DNA of 64,000 nt from Mucilaginibacter sp. SMC90. GTDB taxonomy: Bacteria > Bacteroidota > Bacteroidia > Sphingobacteriales > Sphingobacteriaceae. The stretch is taken from assembly GCF_022811725.1 (NCBI RefSeq), contig NZ_CP094527.1, forward strand, positions 7,812,001-7,876,000. The letters are read 5' to 3'. The notes below the pieces were generated by a model, which did not search any database, was not told the DNA's origin, and saw only the letters and a list, made by a program, of their open reading frames with translations. Positions 1-8,311 of this stretch are shown here, in pieces (position 1 is the stretch's first letter; each line of letters starts with the position of its first letter). The position numbers were made by a program, and so were the translations under genes.

Positions 1-1
1 T

Positions 2-652
2 TACCTGCTTACATCAAGAGAGGATATTAATCACAATCTTCTGGTTGTGAAAAACCTGCTTGACGAACTTCCCGCCCCACCCCAGACAACAGGGACACGA
101 GTTTGGAAAAACGTCAGCAAATCACTGGTTCGGAAATTTATAAAAGATTTCAAAACCTTTGATAAAGATAAGCTTGGCCTGACATCCAGAATGCCAATCG
201 GATTTATTAAACAGTACCTCGAAGAAAGAGCCACAGACTGGGACATAGCCCTTTATAATGGAACTGGGACTGTTTTTGAGCATGGAGCTATAAATATTAA
301 TAAGGAACGCCGCCAGATCAGTATAAATGCCAGCGGTGCTTATGAGGTACTTAACAGGCAGGTTTCCTCAGGTAACTCAGAATCTGTATCAATTGAAGAT
401 GAAGATGAGTTCGCAGAAATAGGAAACAACCGCAGAAAAGCGAGAGCCAGCGTGCATCGGTTAAACCCGCTTTTAATGCTGCACATACTCGAAACTGAAA
501 CAGAGCCGATAATAAACGAAATTGCCGCATTTGGGATCAGCTTTTCAGGAACAGTCTTAAGTACACAGCAGCCAACCAAGCTTTTAATAAATACGGTTTA
601 TTACCAGAACCTTTTTGACAGTATGAACCTTGGCAACGACAGCGATGACTAA
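2..652 (+). CDS. Z1-domain protein, C-terminal part (5' partial)
   Basis: The frame is open from base 2 without a start, so the gene begins outside the window; about 216 residues are visible. Z1 proteins are putative superfamily-II-helicase-like components of restriction-like operons. The assignment rests on context (PD-(D/E)XK, AIPR and Dcm genes follow in order) and on C-terminal strands such as FGISFSG and LLINTVYYQNLF, which resemble the end of Z1 proteins as I remember them. No helicase motif lies in the visible part. The stop overlaps the next gene's ATG by 8 bases, so the two are translationally coupled. The exact family is inferred, not proven. Confidence 0.65.
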   Translation, partial: YLLTSREDINHNLLVVKNLLDELPAPPQTTGTRVWKNVSKSLVRKFIKDFKTFDKDKLGLTSRMPIGFIKQYLEERATDWDIALYNGTGTVFEHGAININKERRQISINASGAYEVLNRQVSSGNSESVSIEDEDEFAEIGNNRRKARASVHRLNPLLMLHILETETEPIINEIAAFGISFSGTVLSTQQPTKLLINTVYYQNLFDSMNLGNDSDD

Positions 653-1595
653 TCCAGCAGAAAACCCGTGGCTAAATATGCAGGCTGATACTGCCAGAAG
701 GGTGGATATCGAAACCAGTTTTGATTTTTTCTGGATAAAGGATATTGAAAATAGATTAGGCCTGCTTATAAAATTCAAATTTGATCTTTCTGAAATAGCC
801 ATTGAAAGTAAAGTAAAAGGAATTTCAGTAATTACCGCAAGTGAAGAGAATGCCGGTAAACTTTATTTTGTTCTCAACAATAATAATGACTGGGAGATAT
901 TCCTGTCAGTTTGTACCGATCTTGTCTTTATGGCCAGCCAGAGCAAGGATCAGGCTAAAATGATACCGGTTATAAATCAAAGGATCAGGAGATGGCAGAG
1001 GTTTCTAAGCGAAAATAATACGGCCTCAATCCCGGAGATACTGCAAATGGGACTGATATCAGAATTGTATTTTCTGCTTAACTCCCTTGTTCCTGTTTAC
1101 GGATATAAAGCTTCAATAATTAGCTGGGTTGGCCCTGATGCTGACAAAAAGGATTTTTCCCTGCCAGACCTATTTATTGAAATTAAATCTTTTATCTCCA
1201 GCAAAGGAAGGATAGTTACCATTTCATCCATACAGCAACTGGATAATGAAATCAAACCCCTTTACCTTACAGTTTACGGGCTAACTCGTACTGATCATGG
1301 AAGTACAATTTTACAAATAATATCCGCTGTCGATGCATTAATACCAGCGGAGGACTTTGAAACCAGAGAGATTTTTGAAAATAAACTGGCAGCTTGCGGA
1401 TATATTCATACGGTTACTGAACCTCCTTTTTACGGCTATTCGTTCGACTGGAACAAGTCATATTCCGTTTCAGAGGACTTTCCGAAAATTTCGTCCAAAA
1501 ACATTGACAGCCGGATTGTTGCTTTACAATATTCAATAGACCTAGCGAAATGTGCTGCGCATGAAGCTCCTTTACCATTTAATACCCGATCATAA
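645..1595 (+). CDS. PD-(D/E)XK motif protein (DUF4420-like nuclease)
   Basis: A 316-residue probable restriction nuclease. The visible core is FSLPDLFIEIKSF, giving Asp175, Glu179 and Lys181 (D-x3-ExK), with an upstream acidic helix around Glu140; this is the PD-(D/E)XK active site. I chose ATG at 645 over the TTG at 630 because it sits in the stop of the upstream gene in the usual short overlap. The stop overlaps the next ATG by one base (TAATG), which shows a tightly coupled operon with the AIPR gene. In related operons this family accompanies Z1, AIPR and a cytosine methylase and is thought to cut DNA; substrate specificity cannot be read here. Confidence 0.8.
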   Translation: MTNPAENPWLNMQADTARRVDIETSFDFFWIKDIENRLGLLIKFKFDLSEIAIESKVKGISVITASEENAGKLYFVLNNNNDWEIFLSVCTDLVFMASQSKDQAKMIPVINQRIRRWQRFLSENNTASIPEILQMGLISELYFLLNSLVPVYGYKASIISWVGPDADKKDFSLPDLFIEIKSFISSKGRIVTISSIQQLDNEIKPLYLTVYGLTRTDHGSTILQIISAVDALIPAEDFETREIFENKLAACGYIHTVTEPPFYGYSFDWNKSYSVSEDFPKISSKNIDSRIVALQYSIDLAKCAAHEAPLPFNTRS

Positions 1596-1846
1596 TGGCA
1601 TCAATTGAAGAATTTCATCAGGATTTTTTGCAGTCTATCCTAAGCGATGCAGAAAGCAGGGGCCTGCTTAAAGCTCAGTCTTTTTTTGAAATAGTCTGTG
1701 AAGATCTGGTAAGTGTTGGGGATCTTACAAACAATTACACTCCTGCTGAGTACATTAAAAGAGGAATAGAGGCATATGGATATGATTACGATGAAGAACG
1801 AAAAATCCTGACCATATTGGAGAATTCGCTGATATTGACCACCTGA
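1595..1846 (+). pseudogene. AIPR gene, 5' fragment cut by IS21
   Basis: This 83-codon frame starts in a TAATG overlap with the nuclease gene. It encodes the typical start of AIPR (abortive infection phage resistance) proteins: an EEFHQDFLQ helix followed by a predicted FFEIVCEDLVSVGDL segment. From base 1836 the frame runs into the left end of the IS21 element and stops four codons later (LTT then TGA). The rest of the protein resumes beyond the element at about 4398. It is the broken front half of one AIPR gene, not an independent small gene. Confidence 0.8.
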
Positions 1847-1914
1847 TTTCGGCGCAAACTGACCACCGATTCCGCGGGAAAGTGACCACCTGATTTCGGA
1901 GGAAACTGACCACC
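1836..1914 (+). repeat. IS21 left-end multiple terminal repeats
   Basis: Four copies of TGACCACC lie about 23-24 bases apart (1836, 1860, 1883, 1907), three of them followed by a GATTTC/GATTCC-like stretch. In the IS21 family such repeats are transposase binding sites. The right end (about 4366-4397) carries two inverted partners. Confidence 0.8.
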
Positions 1915-1974
1915 CCGAACGAGCCGCTTATGCTGTAGAAGCAGGCCTATTTTTGAGGTTTAACAACTTCACTA

Positions 1975-3525
1975 ATGGCCAACACTACGATAAGCATGAG
2001 TAAGATAAGACAGATCCTAAGGATGTACAGCCAGGGCCGCAGCAAGCTATCGATAGCGGCCCAGACCGGCGTGTCACGCAATACCGCAAAGAAGTACCTT
2101 ATTGCGTTCGATGCCAGCGGCTTTACGTTCGAAGAGATCAATACCCTTAATGATAAAGAGCTGGAGGACTTCTTTGGCAAAAGCAGTGAACGCCCTCCGG
2201 ACAAGCGGATGGTAGCCCTGCAACGATGTTTCCCGCAAATAGATAAAGAGCTAAAGCGGGTCGGTATGAACCGCCGCATCCTGTGGGAAGCTTATATCAA
2301 AGAGTTCCCTGACGGGTTCAAATACACCCAATTCTGCTTTTATTACAACCAGTGGAAAGCCCGCGTGAACCCCACAATGCACCTGGATCATAAAGCCGGT
2401 GATAAGCTGTATGTGGACTTTGCCGGTGAAAAGCTAAGCATAACGGACAAGGATACCGGTGAGGTCATTGAGGCCGAGGTGTTCGTTGCTATCCTTGGCG
2501 CCAGTCAATTGACCTATGTTGAAGCTGTGCTGAGCCAGCAGAAAGAAGACTTTATAGCAGCCTGCGAGAATGCCCTGCACTTTTATGGCGGCGTACCTGC
2601 CGCCATCGTTCCCGACAACCTGAAGGCTGCCGTTACCAAAAGCAACCGCTATGAGCCAACACTGAACGAGACCTTTGCCGACTTTGCCGACCATTACGGA
2701 ACGACCATCTTACCAGCGAGGGCGTACCGCCCTCGCGACAAAGCACTGGTAGAAGGAGCTGTTAAGATCGTTTACAGCCGTATCTACGCACCTATTCGCA
2801 AAGAGGCCTATCATACCCTTGCAGAACTGAACACAGCGGTCAAGGTCGCTTTAGAAGCACATAACAGCCAGCCGCTGAAAGGCCGCAATTACAGCAGAAA
2901 GCTCCAGTTCGAGGAGATAGAACGCCAGGCTCTCTCGCCATTACCGGCATTACGTTATGAGTTCAAACGGCAGCACCAGGCCACCGTAATGAAGAACGGG
3001 CATGTTTGTCTTGGTATCGACAAACACTACTACAGCGTACCGTACCGCTTCATCGGCAGGAAGGTCAAACTGCTGTATTCCCGCACCAACGTAGAGGTCT
3101 ATTACCACTACGAACGCATTGCCATGCACAGGCGTATCAAAAGCCCTTACAGCTATACTACGGATAAAGACCACCTGGCTTCGACACACCGCTTTATGAC
3201 CGAATGGACACCCGATAAGTTCCTGGAATGGGCGGCATCCATTCATGAGGATGTGAGGCTTTACATCCTGAAGATACTGGACCGGAAGCAACACCCGGAA
3301 CAAGCTTACCGCTCCTGTATCGGTATCCTCAGCCTGGCGCGTAAGGCAGGTAACGAAAGGCTGGCCAGTGCCTGCAGGCGTGCACTCGGTTATGGCGTTT
3401 ATAACTACAAGACTATACAGCAGATACTGGAGAACAAGATGGACAGCTACGAGGATAGCTTATTTGCTGACGAACTGCCTATGCCCAGCCATGACAATAT
3501 CCGTGGAGAGAACTACTATAAATAA
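1975..3525 (+). CDS. istA: IS21 family transposase IstA
   Basis: A 516-residue transposase. An N-terminal helix-turn-helix (about residues 8-45, with LSIAAQTGVSRNTAKKYL) should bind the terminal repeats. The DDE catalytic core is visible: Asp148 in LYVDFAG, Asp214 in IVPDNLK and Glu260 in KALVEGAVK. The C-terminal half resembles the Mu-transposase-like barrel region of IstA. Length and layout are normal, with no frameshift. It is followed 20 bases later by istB. The three acidic residues and the two-gene layout make the call firm; the copy appears intact and possibly active. Confidence 0.95.
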   Translation: MANTTISMSKIRQILRMYSQGRSKLSIAAQTGVSRNTAKKYLIAFDASGFTFEEINTLNDKELEDFFGKSSERPPDKRMVALQRCFPQIDKELKRVGMNRRILWEAYIKEFPDGFKYTQFCFYYNQWKARVNPTMHLDHKAGDKLYVDFAGEKLSITDKDTGEVIEAEVFVAILGASQLTYVEAVLSQQKEDFIAACENALHFYGGVPAAIVPDNLKAAVTKSNRYEPTLNETFADFADHYGTTILPARAYRPRDKALVEGAVKIVYSRIYAPIRKEAYHTLAELNTAVKVALEAHNSQPLKGRNYSRKLQFEEIERQALSPLPALRYEFKRQHQATVMKNGHVCLGIDKHYYSVPYRFIGRKVKLLYSRTNVEVYYHYERIAMHRRIKSPYSYTTDKDHLASTHRFMTEWTPDKFLEWAASIHEDVRLYILKILDRKQHPEQAYRSCIGILSLARKAGNERLASACRRALGYGVYNYKTIQQILENKMDSYEDSLFADELPMPSHDNIRGENYYK

Positions 3526-3545
3526 CCATTAATAAATAGATCGAT

Positions 3546-4307
3546 ATGAACACGAACACCTTGGACAAACTTCGCAAGCTGAAGTTCTTTGGCATGTACC
3601 ATGCCTTTAAAAGCTGCCTGGAAACGGGCCAGACCGCTGAATACACTACTGATGAACTGCTGGCTCACCTGGTAGAGGCCGAATGGGACGACCGGCAGAA
3701 CAGGCGCATAGAGCGTACCATCATGTACGCCAAGTTCCGCTATAAAGCATCGGTAGAGAACATTCATTATCATGCAGATCGCAGCATCGACCGCAACCAG
3801 GTGATGCGTTTGGCAGACTGTCACTTTATTGACCGTAATGAGAACCTGCTGATCACAGGCAGCACCGGTATCGGCAAAAGCTACATTGCTTCTGCTATCG
3901 GACACCAGGCCTGCATACTGGGTTACCGCGTGTTCTATGCCAGTACACCCAAGCTCTTCGCTAAGCTGAAGATGGCCAAGGCAGATGGTTCCTACATGAA
4001 GGATGTCGCCAAACTGGAACGCCAGCAACTACTGATCCTGGATGACTTCGGTATACAGCCTTTTGATGCGCAGAGCAGGGCTGCACTGATGGAGATCATT
4101 GAGGACAGGCACGGTAAGACATCGCTGATCATCACCTCTCAGCTGCCGGTCAGTAAATGGTATGAGGTCATTGGTGAAAAGACGATCGCTGATGCTATCC
4201 TTGACCGTATCGTGCATGATGCGCACCGGATGGAACTGAAAGGAGAGTCGATGAGAAAAAGAAGGCCGGCAGAGCCCGAAAAAAGCTATCTGCAAAACAC
4301 ACTTTAA
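3546..4307 (+). CDS. istB: IS21 helper ATPase IstB
   Basis: A 253-residue AAA+ ATPase of the DnaC/IstB type that assists IstA in target selection. Walker A is GSTGIGKS (residues 105-112) and Walker B is LLILDDFG (163-170). The length is normal for the family. It follows istA closely, as in other IS21 elements. The C-terminus (KRRPAEPEKSYL) is ordinary for IstB, and the stop lies about 90 bases from the element's right tip. Confidence 0.95.
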   Translation: MNTNTLDKLRKLKFFGMYHAFKSCLETGQTAEYTTDELLAHLVEAEWDDRQNRRIERTIMYAKFRYKASVENIHYHADRSIDRNQVMRLADCHFIDRNENLLITGSTGIGKSYIASAIGHQACILGYRVFYASTPKLFAKLKMAKADGSYMKDVAKLERQQLLILDDFGIQPFDAQSRAALMEIIEDRHGKTSLIITSQLPVSKWYEVIGEKTIADAILDRIVHDAHRMELKGESMRKRRPAEPEKSYLQNTL

Positions 4308-4451
4308 ATAACTACTTTTGACAACGCTTCTACAGCGTTCGCTGCGCTCGTTCGCCAGCACTTTAGGTGGTCAATTTGCCACGGAATCACCTGGTCAACT
4401 TCTCCGTATTATACACGGTTAAGGACATTTTTCAATAAATGTTCAGAAGGA

Positions 4452-6170
4452 ATGTATAACGATATGGAAGAAACCTCTGAAGCTTATTCCATGGCCTATA
4501 ACATTTATAAATACTTTGAAAAAAAGCAGCTGAACAAGGTAAGGTTGATGGTGCTGACGGACGGAAAAGCAACACGGAACCTACTTGAACTGCCATCAGA
4601 AACCGATAAAAACATTCAGTTTGATTTCAGGGTGGTTGATATTGAATATCTGCATAATATTTATGAATCTGAATCAAAAGCTGCAGTTTCAGATATTGAT
4701 GTAAATCTGCCATGCCTGAAAATCAATGATGACAGCAATAGTTATCAGTCATATTTAGCTGTAATTAATGGTGACCTCCTGGTTAGCATTTATGAAGATC
4801 ATGGTCAAAAGCTATTTGAACAGAACGTACGAACATTTCTCCAGTTCAAAGGCGCTGTGAATAAAGGATTAAAAAACACTATTGAATGGCGGCCCGAAAT
4901 GTTTTTTGCCTATAATAACGGCATTACGGCTACTGCTGAATCTGTTGAAATAGGTGCTGACGGAAATCTCAGGAAAATAAAAAACTTTCAGATTGTAAAC
5001 GGCGGCCAGACAACATCCGCAATTTATGCTGCTAAAACTACATCTAACCTTGATGTGTCCAAAGTGGCAGTACAGATGAAACTCTCTGTCGTTAAAAAGG
5101 CTGAAAATCAGGATGAATTTATATCTAAGGTTGCTGAATACGCCAACACCCAGAATAAAATTAACAACTCTGACTTCTTTTCTAACAGCCCCTTTCATAA
5201 GGATATGAAAGAGTATTCAAATCGCATTTACGCCCCTGCAATTGGTGGTTCCCAAAAACGGACTCACTGGTTCTATGAAAGAGTAAGGGGGGAATATCTG
5301 AATAGTCAGGCATATCTTAAACCAGCGGAAAAAAACAGGTTTATAATTGAAAACCCCAAATCACAAGTAGTCGATAAAACCCTGCTTTCAAAAACTGAAA
5401 TAATGTGGCGCCGGAGGCCGGATATTGTTTCAAAGGGCGCTCAGGAAAGTTTCAAGAAGTTTGCAGATGAAATTACAGAAGTCTTGGAAAAAGATAACCT
5501 TGCCATTACAGAATCCTATTTTAAGGATGCCATCTGCCGTGTTCTACTATTCAGATCTGTCGAAAAAATGGTTTCAGCTGCTTCCTGGTATGACGGAGGT
5601 TTTCGTGCACAGACAGTCGCATATACTATTTCTTACCTCTCTGCTTTAACCCACGCATCAGGACTTGATCTGAACTTTGACCTGATCTGGGAAATGCAGG
5701 ATATTCCAGGGTCATTAATTGAAATGCTGAAATTAATTTCAGAACAGGTTTACAAAAAGGTTACTCACCCTGCTCCGGGTTATGCGAATATAACCCAATG
5801 GACAAAAAACTCAATGTGCTGGGTAAGCGTTCAGGAGATAAATATAGATTTTCCTGAAGAAGACCCCAGGTTATTTGTTTTTCGCGAGGATAAAAACTTT
5901 AAAATGAAAGAAGCGAAAGAGGTAAAAGCCGTCGATAAAGGAATTGACGCACAGATAACGGTCATGAAGGTTTCTCATCATGACTGGAATGTAATATATA
6001 AGTATTACAGCAACTATCAAGGAATAAAAGTGCTGAGCACCATGCATCTGGATATGCTTTCAAAAATGGCATCAGGAAAAATCACACTTCCGTCAGAAAA
6101 GCAAGCAAAAATACTGCATCAGATTTGGGAAAGTGCCAAAGCGGAGGGGGTCGGAGTCGATATTAATTAA
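4452..6170 (+). CDS. AIPR family protein, 5'-truncated by IS21
   Basis: The open frame continues back to the IS tip (about 4398), reading YYTRLRTFFNKCSEG before the first ATG at 4452, so this is the rest of the AIPR gene begun at 1595. Conserved AIPR stretches are present: AYNNGITATAE and IVNGGQTTSAIY. AIPR proteins act in phage resistance and restriction-like operons; their biochemical role is unclear, and some were proposed to have nuclease activity. The 572 codons after ATG could still be translated, but the product lacks the first 100 or so residues. It lies between the PD-(D/E)XK gene and the Dcm gene. It is probably non-functional unless an IS-borne promoter and the internal start rescue it. 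Confidence 0.85.
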   Translation: MYNDMEETSEAYSMAYNIYKYFEKKQLNKVRLMVLTDGKATRNLLELPSETDKNIQFDFRVVDIEYLHNIYESESKAAVSDIDVNLPCLKINDDSNSYQSYLAVINGDLLVSIYEDHGQKLFEQNVRTFLQFKGAVNKGLKNTIEWRPEMFFAYNNGITATAESVEIGADGNLRKIKNFQIVNGGQTTSAIYAAKTTSNLDVSKVAVQMKLSVVKKAENQDEFISKVAEYANTQNKINNSDFFSNSPFHKDMKEYSNRIYAPAIGGSQKRTHWFYERVRGEYLNSQAYLKPAEKNRFIIENPKSQVVDKTLLSKTEIMWRRRPDIVSKGAQESFKKFADEITEVLEKDNLAITESYFKDAICRVLLFRSVEKMVSAASWYDGGFRAQTVAYTISYLSALTHASGLDLNFDLIWEMQDIPGSLIEMLKLISEQVYKKVTHPAPGYANITQWTKNSMCWVSVQEINIDFPEEDPRLFVFREDKNFKMKEAKEVKAVDKGIDAQITVMKVSHHDWNVIYKYYSNYQGIKVLSTMHLDMLSKMASGKITLPSEKQAKILHQIWESAKAEGVGVDIN

Positions 6171-6235
6171 AGTGAAATTCGATTTTAAATATCAATCCTT
6201 ATTCGTTAATTTCATAAATTAAAAAAATTAACTTT

Positions 6236-6255
6236 GGAAAATTTAAATATTTTCC
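6236..6255. promoter_or_regulatory. Palindromic site before the methylase gene
   Basis: Seven-base arms GGAAAAT and ATTTTCC flank a six-base AT centre, about 30 bases before the methylase start. The stretch from 6171 to 6285 is AT-rich and has a CTTTGG tract that could hold a TTTG -33 element. It may be an operator for separate control of the methylase. No bound protein can be named. Confidence 0.3.
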
Positions 6256-6285
6256 TTATATGCCTGACTATCACCGCTTTGAATT

Positions 6286-7347
6286 GTGAATAAAGCTAAA
6301 AAAATTGGTATAGACATTTTCAGCGGTGCTGGTGGTTTAAGCTTAGGCGCTGAAAACGCCGGTATTAGAATTGGTCTGGCCATCGAAAAAGAACCTTCTG
6401 CGGCAAAAACTTTTGCCACAAATCATCCGGGGGTCAATATTCTATGTAAGGATATTGGTGAAATAAAGCCTCTTGAACACATAGAAAAATATCCGTTTAT
6501 TGTCTTTGGAGGCCCTCCTTGTCAGGGTTTTTCTTTGTCAAATACTAAGACCAGAACAGAGTTTAATAGGAATAACTATCTCTTTAATGAATTCGTTCGA
6601 TTTGTTGATGAACTCCAACCTGAGTGGTTTCTATTTGAAAATGTTGAAGGTATCACCACTTTTAATCGTGGTGAAACAGTTAAAGAAATTAAAGCCTGCT
6701 TTAAAGAAATCGGGTATGAAACAACCGAAAGGGTTTTGTACGCCTCTGATTATGGTGTTCCCCAACATAGAAATCGCTTCATAATGGTTGGTAACAGGCT
6801 TGGTAAACAATTTGAATTTCCGGAGAAAAGCAATAAAAAGGTAAGTGTAGAAGAAGCAATTTCAGATTTACCAGATCTTACCAATGGTGATAAATTTGAG
6901 GAACTTCCCTATAAAATGAATTTGGACGAGGTTAGCGTTTACGCTAAATCTATGAGATCAAAATCAAATGCGGCTCGTCAAAATCTGGTTTCCAGAAATG
7001 AGTCCTATGTTATCGAACGATATAAACATATTAAGCAGGGTCAGAACTGGCGCGCCATTCCATCGGAAATGATGGAAAATTACGCCAACGTAAATAACTG
7101 CCACAGCGGGATTTATAAAAGGCTAGATGCCAAAATTCCGTCTGTTGTTATTTCTAACTACAGAAAGAACATGCTTATTCATCCATTTCAGGATCGCGGA
7201 TTATCAGTAAGAGAAGCCGCACGCCTGCAAAGTTTCCCTGATCATTTTGTGTTTGAGGGAACCTTAATGCATGTTCAGCAGCAGATAGGAAATGCCGTCC
7301 CCCCTTTACTGGCTGAGGCTATTTTTAAGAAGATTTTAACTTATTAA
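6286..7347 (+). CDS. DNA (cytosine-5)-methyltransferase
   Basis: A 353-residue C5 methylase with all main motifs in order: I (DIFSGAGGLSLG, residues 10-21), IV with the catalytic Cys79 in PPCQGFS, VI (FENVEG, Glu118), VIII (QHRNRFIMVG), IX (SVREAARLQSFPD) and X (QQIGNAVPP). It should transfer methyl from S-adenosylmethionine to cytosine C5 in a target set by the region between VIII and IX. The start is a GTG; no better ATG lies nearby. A 115-base gap separates it from AIPR, so it may have its own promoter. Its 3' end overlaps the converging minus-strand gene by 12 bases. It is intact although the neighbouring AIPR gene is broken. Confidence 0.95.
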   Translation: MNKAKKIGIDIFSGAGGLSLGAENAGIRIGLAIEKEPSAAKTFATNHPGVNILCKDIGEIKPLEHIEKYPFIVFGGPPCQGFSLSNTKTRTEFNRNNYLFNEFVRFVDELQPEWFLFENVEGITTFNRGETVKEIKACFKEIGYETTERVLYASDYGVPQHRNRFIMVGNRLGKQFEFPEKSNKKVSVEEAISDLPDLTNGDKFEELPYKMNLDEVSVYAKSMRSKSNAARQNLVSRNESYVIERYKHIKQGQNWRAIPSEMMENYANVNNCHSGIYKRLDAKIPSVVISNYRKNMLIHPFQDRGLSVREAARLQSFPDHFVFEGTLMHVQQQIGNAVPPLLAEAIFKKILTY

Positions 7348-8307
7348 TTCTTCGAAATTATAAACCAGGAAGTAGTCAGATGCTTTTGAATAAGCATTGA
7401 TATTATACTGATTAGCTGACGCGTAGCAAACCTGAATGCTTTCGTTTTTCAGTCCAGCAATTGCGACTCCTAACGTAGAGATCTTGTTATTGAGCGGCGA
7501 TATAACTACATTGTACTTATCACCGTGCATTGCCAGTAACAGATCAATCTGATTTTTAGTTTCAATGATATTTGTACAAGAGAATTCAAATTCGTCTAAA
7601 AGAATAGACTCATTGTGAAGACGTAATTCTGCATATTTTTTATTTGCAATTCCACTGAGATCACTGTTGATTGAGTCTTGCCTGGAAGCTCTTCCTAATA
7701 TCAGCTGATGAGGCTCAAATGAATTGATAATTTCTTCGGCACGCTCTTCTTCAAACCCGCTTAATAAAATCAACAGCAAGTCTTTTGATGGAGAATGTAA
7801 ACCAGCGTATCCAAGTACTGAACGTATCTCTCTGACACCTTTAGTCAACCATAAATCCTCATCGTTATTTGAATAGCTTTCAGCTGGCGTGTAAACAAAA
7901 TTAACATCAAATGCTTTAATGAAAAGTTCAAAAGAAAGTAGTTTTAATAAAATCAGTAAAACCTCTCTGGTAAAAGTTGTGATATCTATCACAACCTTTA
8001 TTTTCGTATCACCGTCTTTTAATTCATTTAGTTCTTTGAATAGATGGTAAAATCTGTCGTACACTGCTAACGGCGCGTTTTTGGGATAGATTACCGTTAT
8101 TAATTCAGGAAGATTCGCTTTTACGGATGCCAGGTTATCCTCAGACACTTTGTAAGTATCTTCAATGTGAAATATGATTGATTTTTTAATAGAAGATGCA
8201 TTTAACATTGTGCCAAGAAATGCTGAACGACCTTCAAAACCGGATGAACATAGAAAGAGATCTATATTTCCTAAAGTTGTAGCAATTAATTCTTTTTCTA
8301 CCTTCAT
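7336..8307 (-). CDS. Rossmann-like protein of a five-gene cluster, unknown
   Basis: I do not recognise this 323-residue protein as a named family. The N-terminal half alternates strands and helices in a Rossmann-like pattern (IDLFLCSSGFEGRS, then KVVIDITTFTREVLLILLKLL), and the second half repeats the style (LLLILLSGFEEERAEEII, then YNVVISPLNNKISTLGVAIAGL). The D-I-T-x-F-T-R-E helix start is reminiscent of CARF-like ligand-binding domains, but that is only an impression. No membrane segment or signal peptide is seen. It starts four bases after the stop of the AAA ATPase gene, so it is the last gene of the operon. A sensing or effector-partner role is inferred from context. Confidence 0.7.
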   Translation of the reverse strand: MKVEKELIATTLGNIDLFLCSSGFEGRSAFLGTMLNASSIKKSIIFHIEDTYKVSEDNLASVKANLPELITVIYPKNAPLAVYDRFYHLFKELNELKDGDTKIKVVIDITTFTREVLLILLKLLSFELFIKAFDVNFVYTPAESYSNNDEDLWLTKGVREIRSVLGYAGLHSPSKDLLLILLSGFEEERAEEIINSFEPHQLILGRASRQDSINSDLSGIANKKYAELRLHNESILLDEFEFSCTNIIETKNQIDLLLAMHGDKYNVVISPLNNKISTLGVAIAGLKNESIQVCYASANQYNINAYSKASDYFLVYNFEELIS

Positions 8308-8311
8308 GAGA

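Larger units (their letters stand above)
1836..4397 (+). mobile_element. IS21-family insertion sequence
   Basis: An element of about 2.56 kb carrying istA and istB. The left end has four TGACCACC-type repeats at 1836, 1860, 1883 and 1907, separated by about 15 bases. The right end has two inverted copies (GGTGGTCA near 4366 and CTGGTCA ending at 4397). Multiple terminal repeats are the hallmark of IS21. The element splits an AIPR gene in the same orientation. I see no matching target duplication outside the tips, and comparison with AIPR proteins suggests some residues are missing at the junction, so a deletion may have followed insertion. Exact tips are uncertain by a few bases. Confidence 0.9.
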
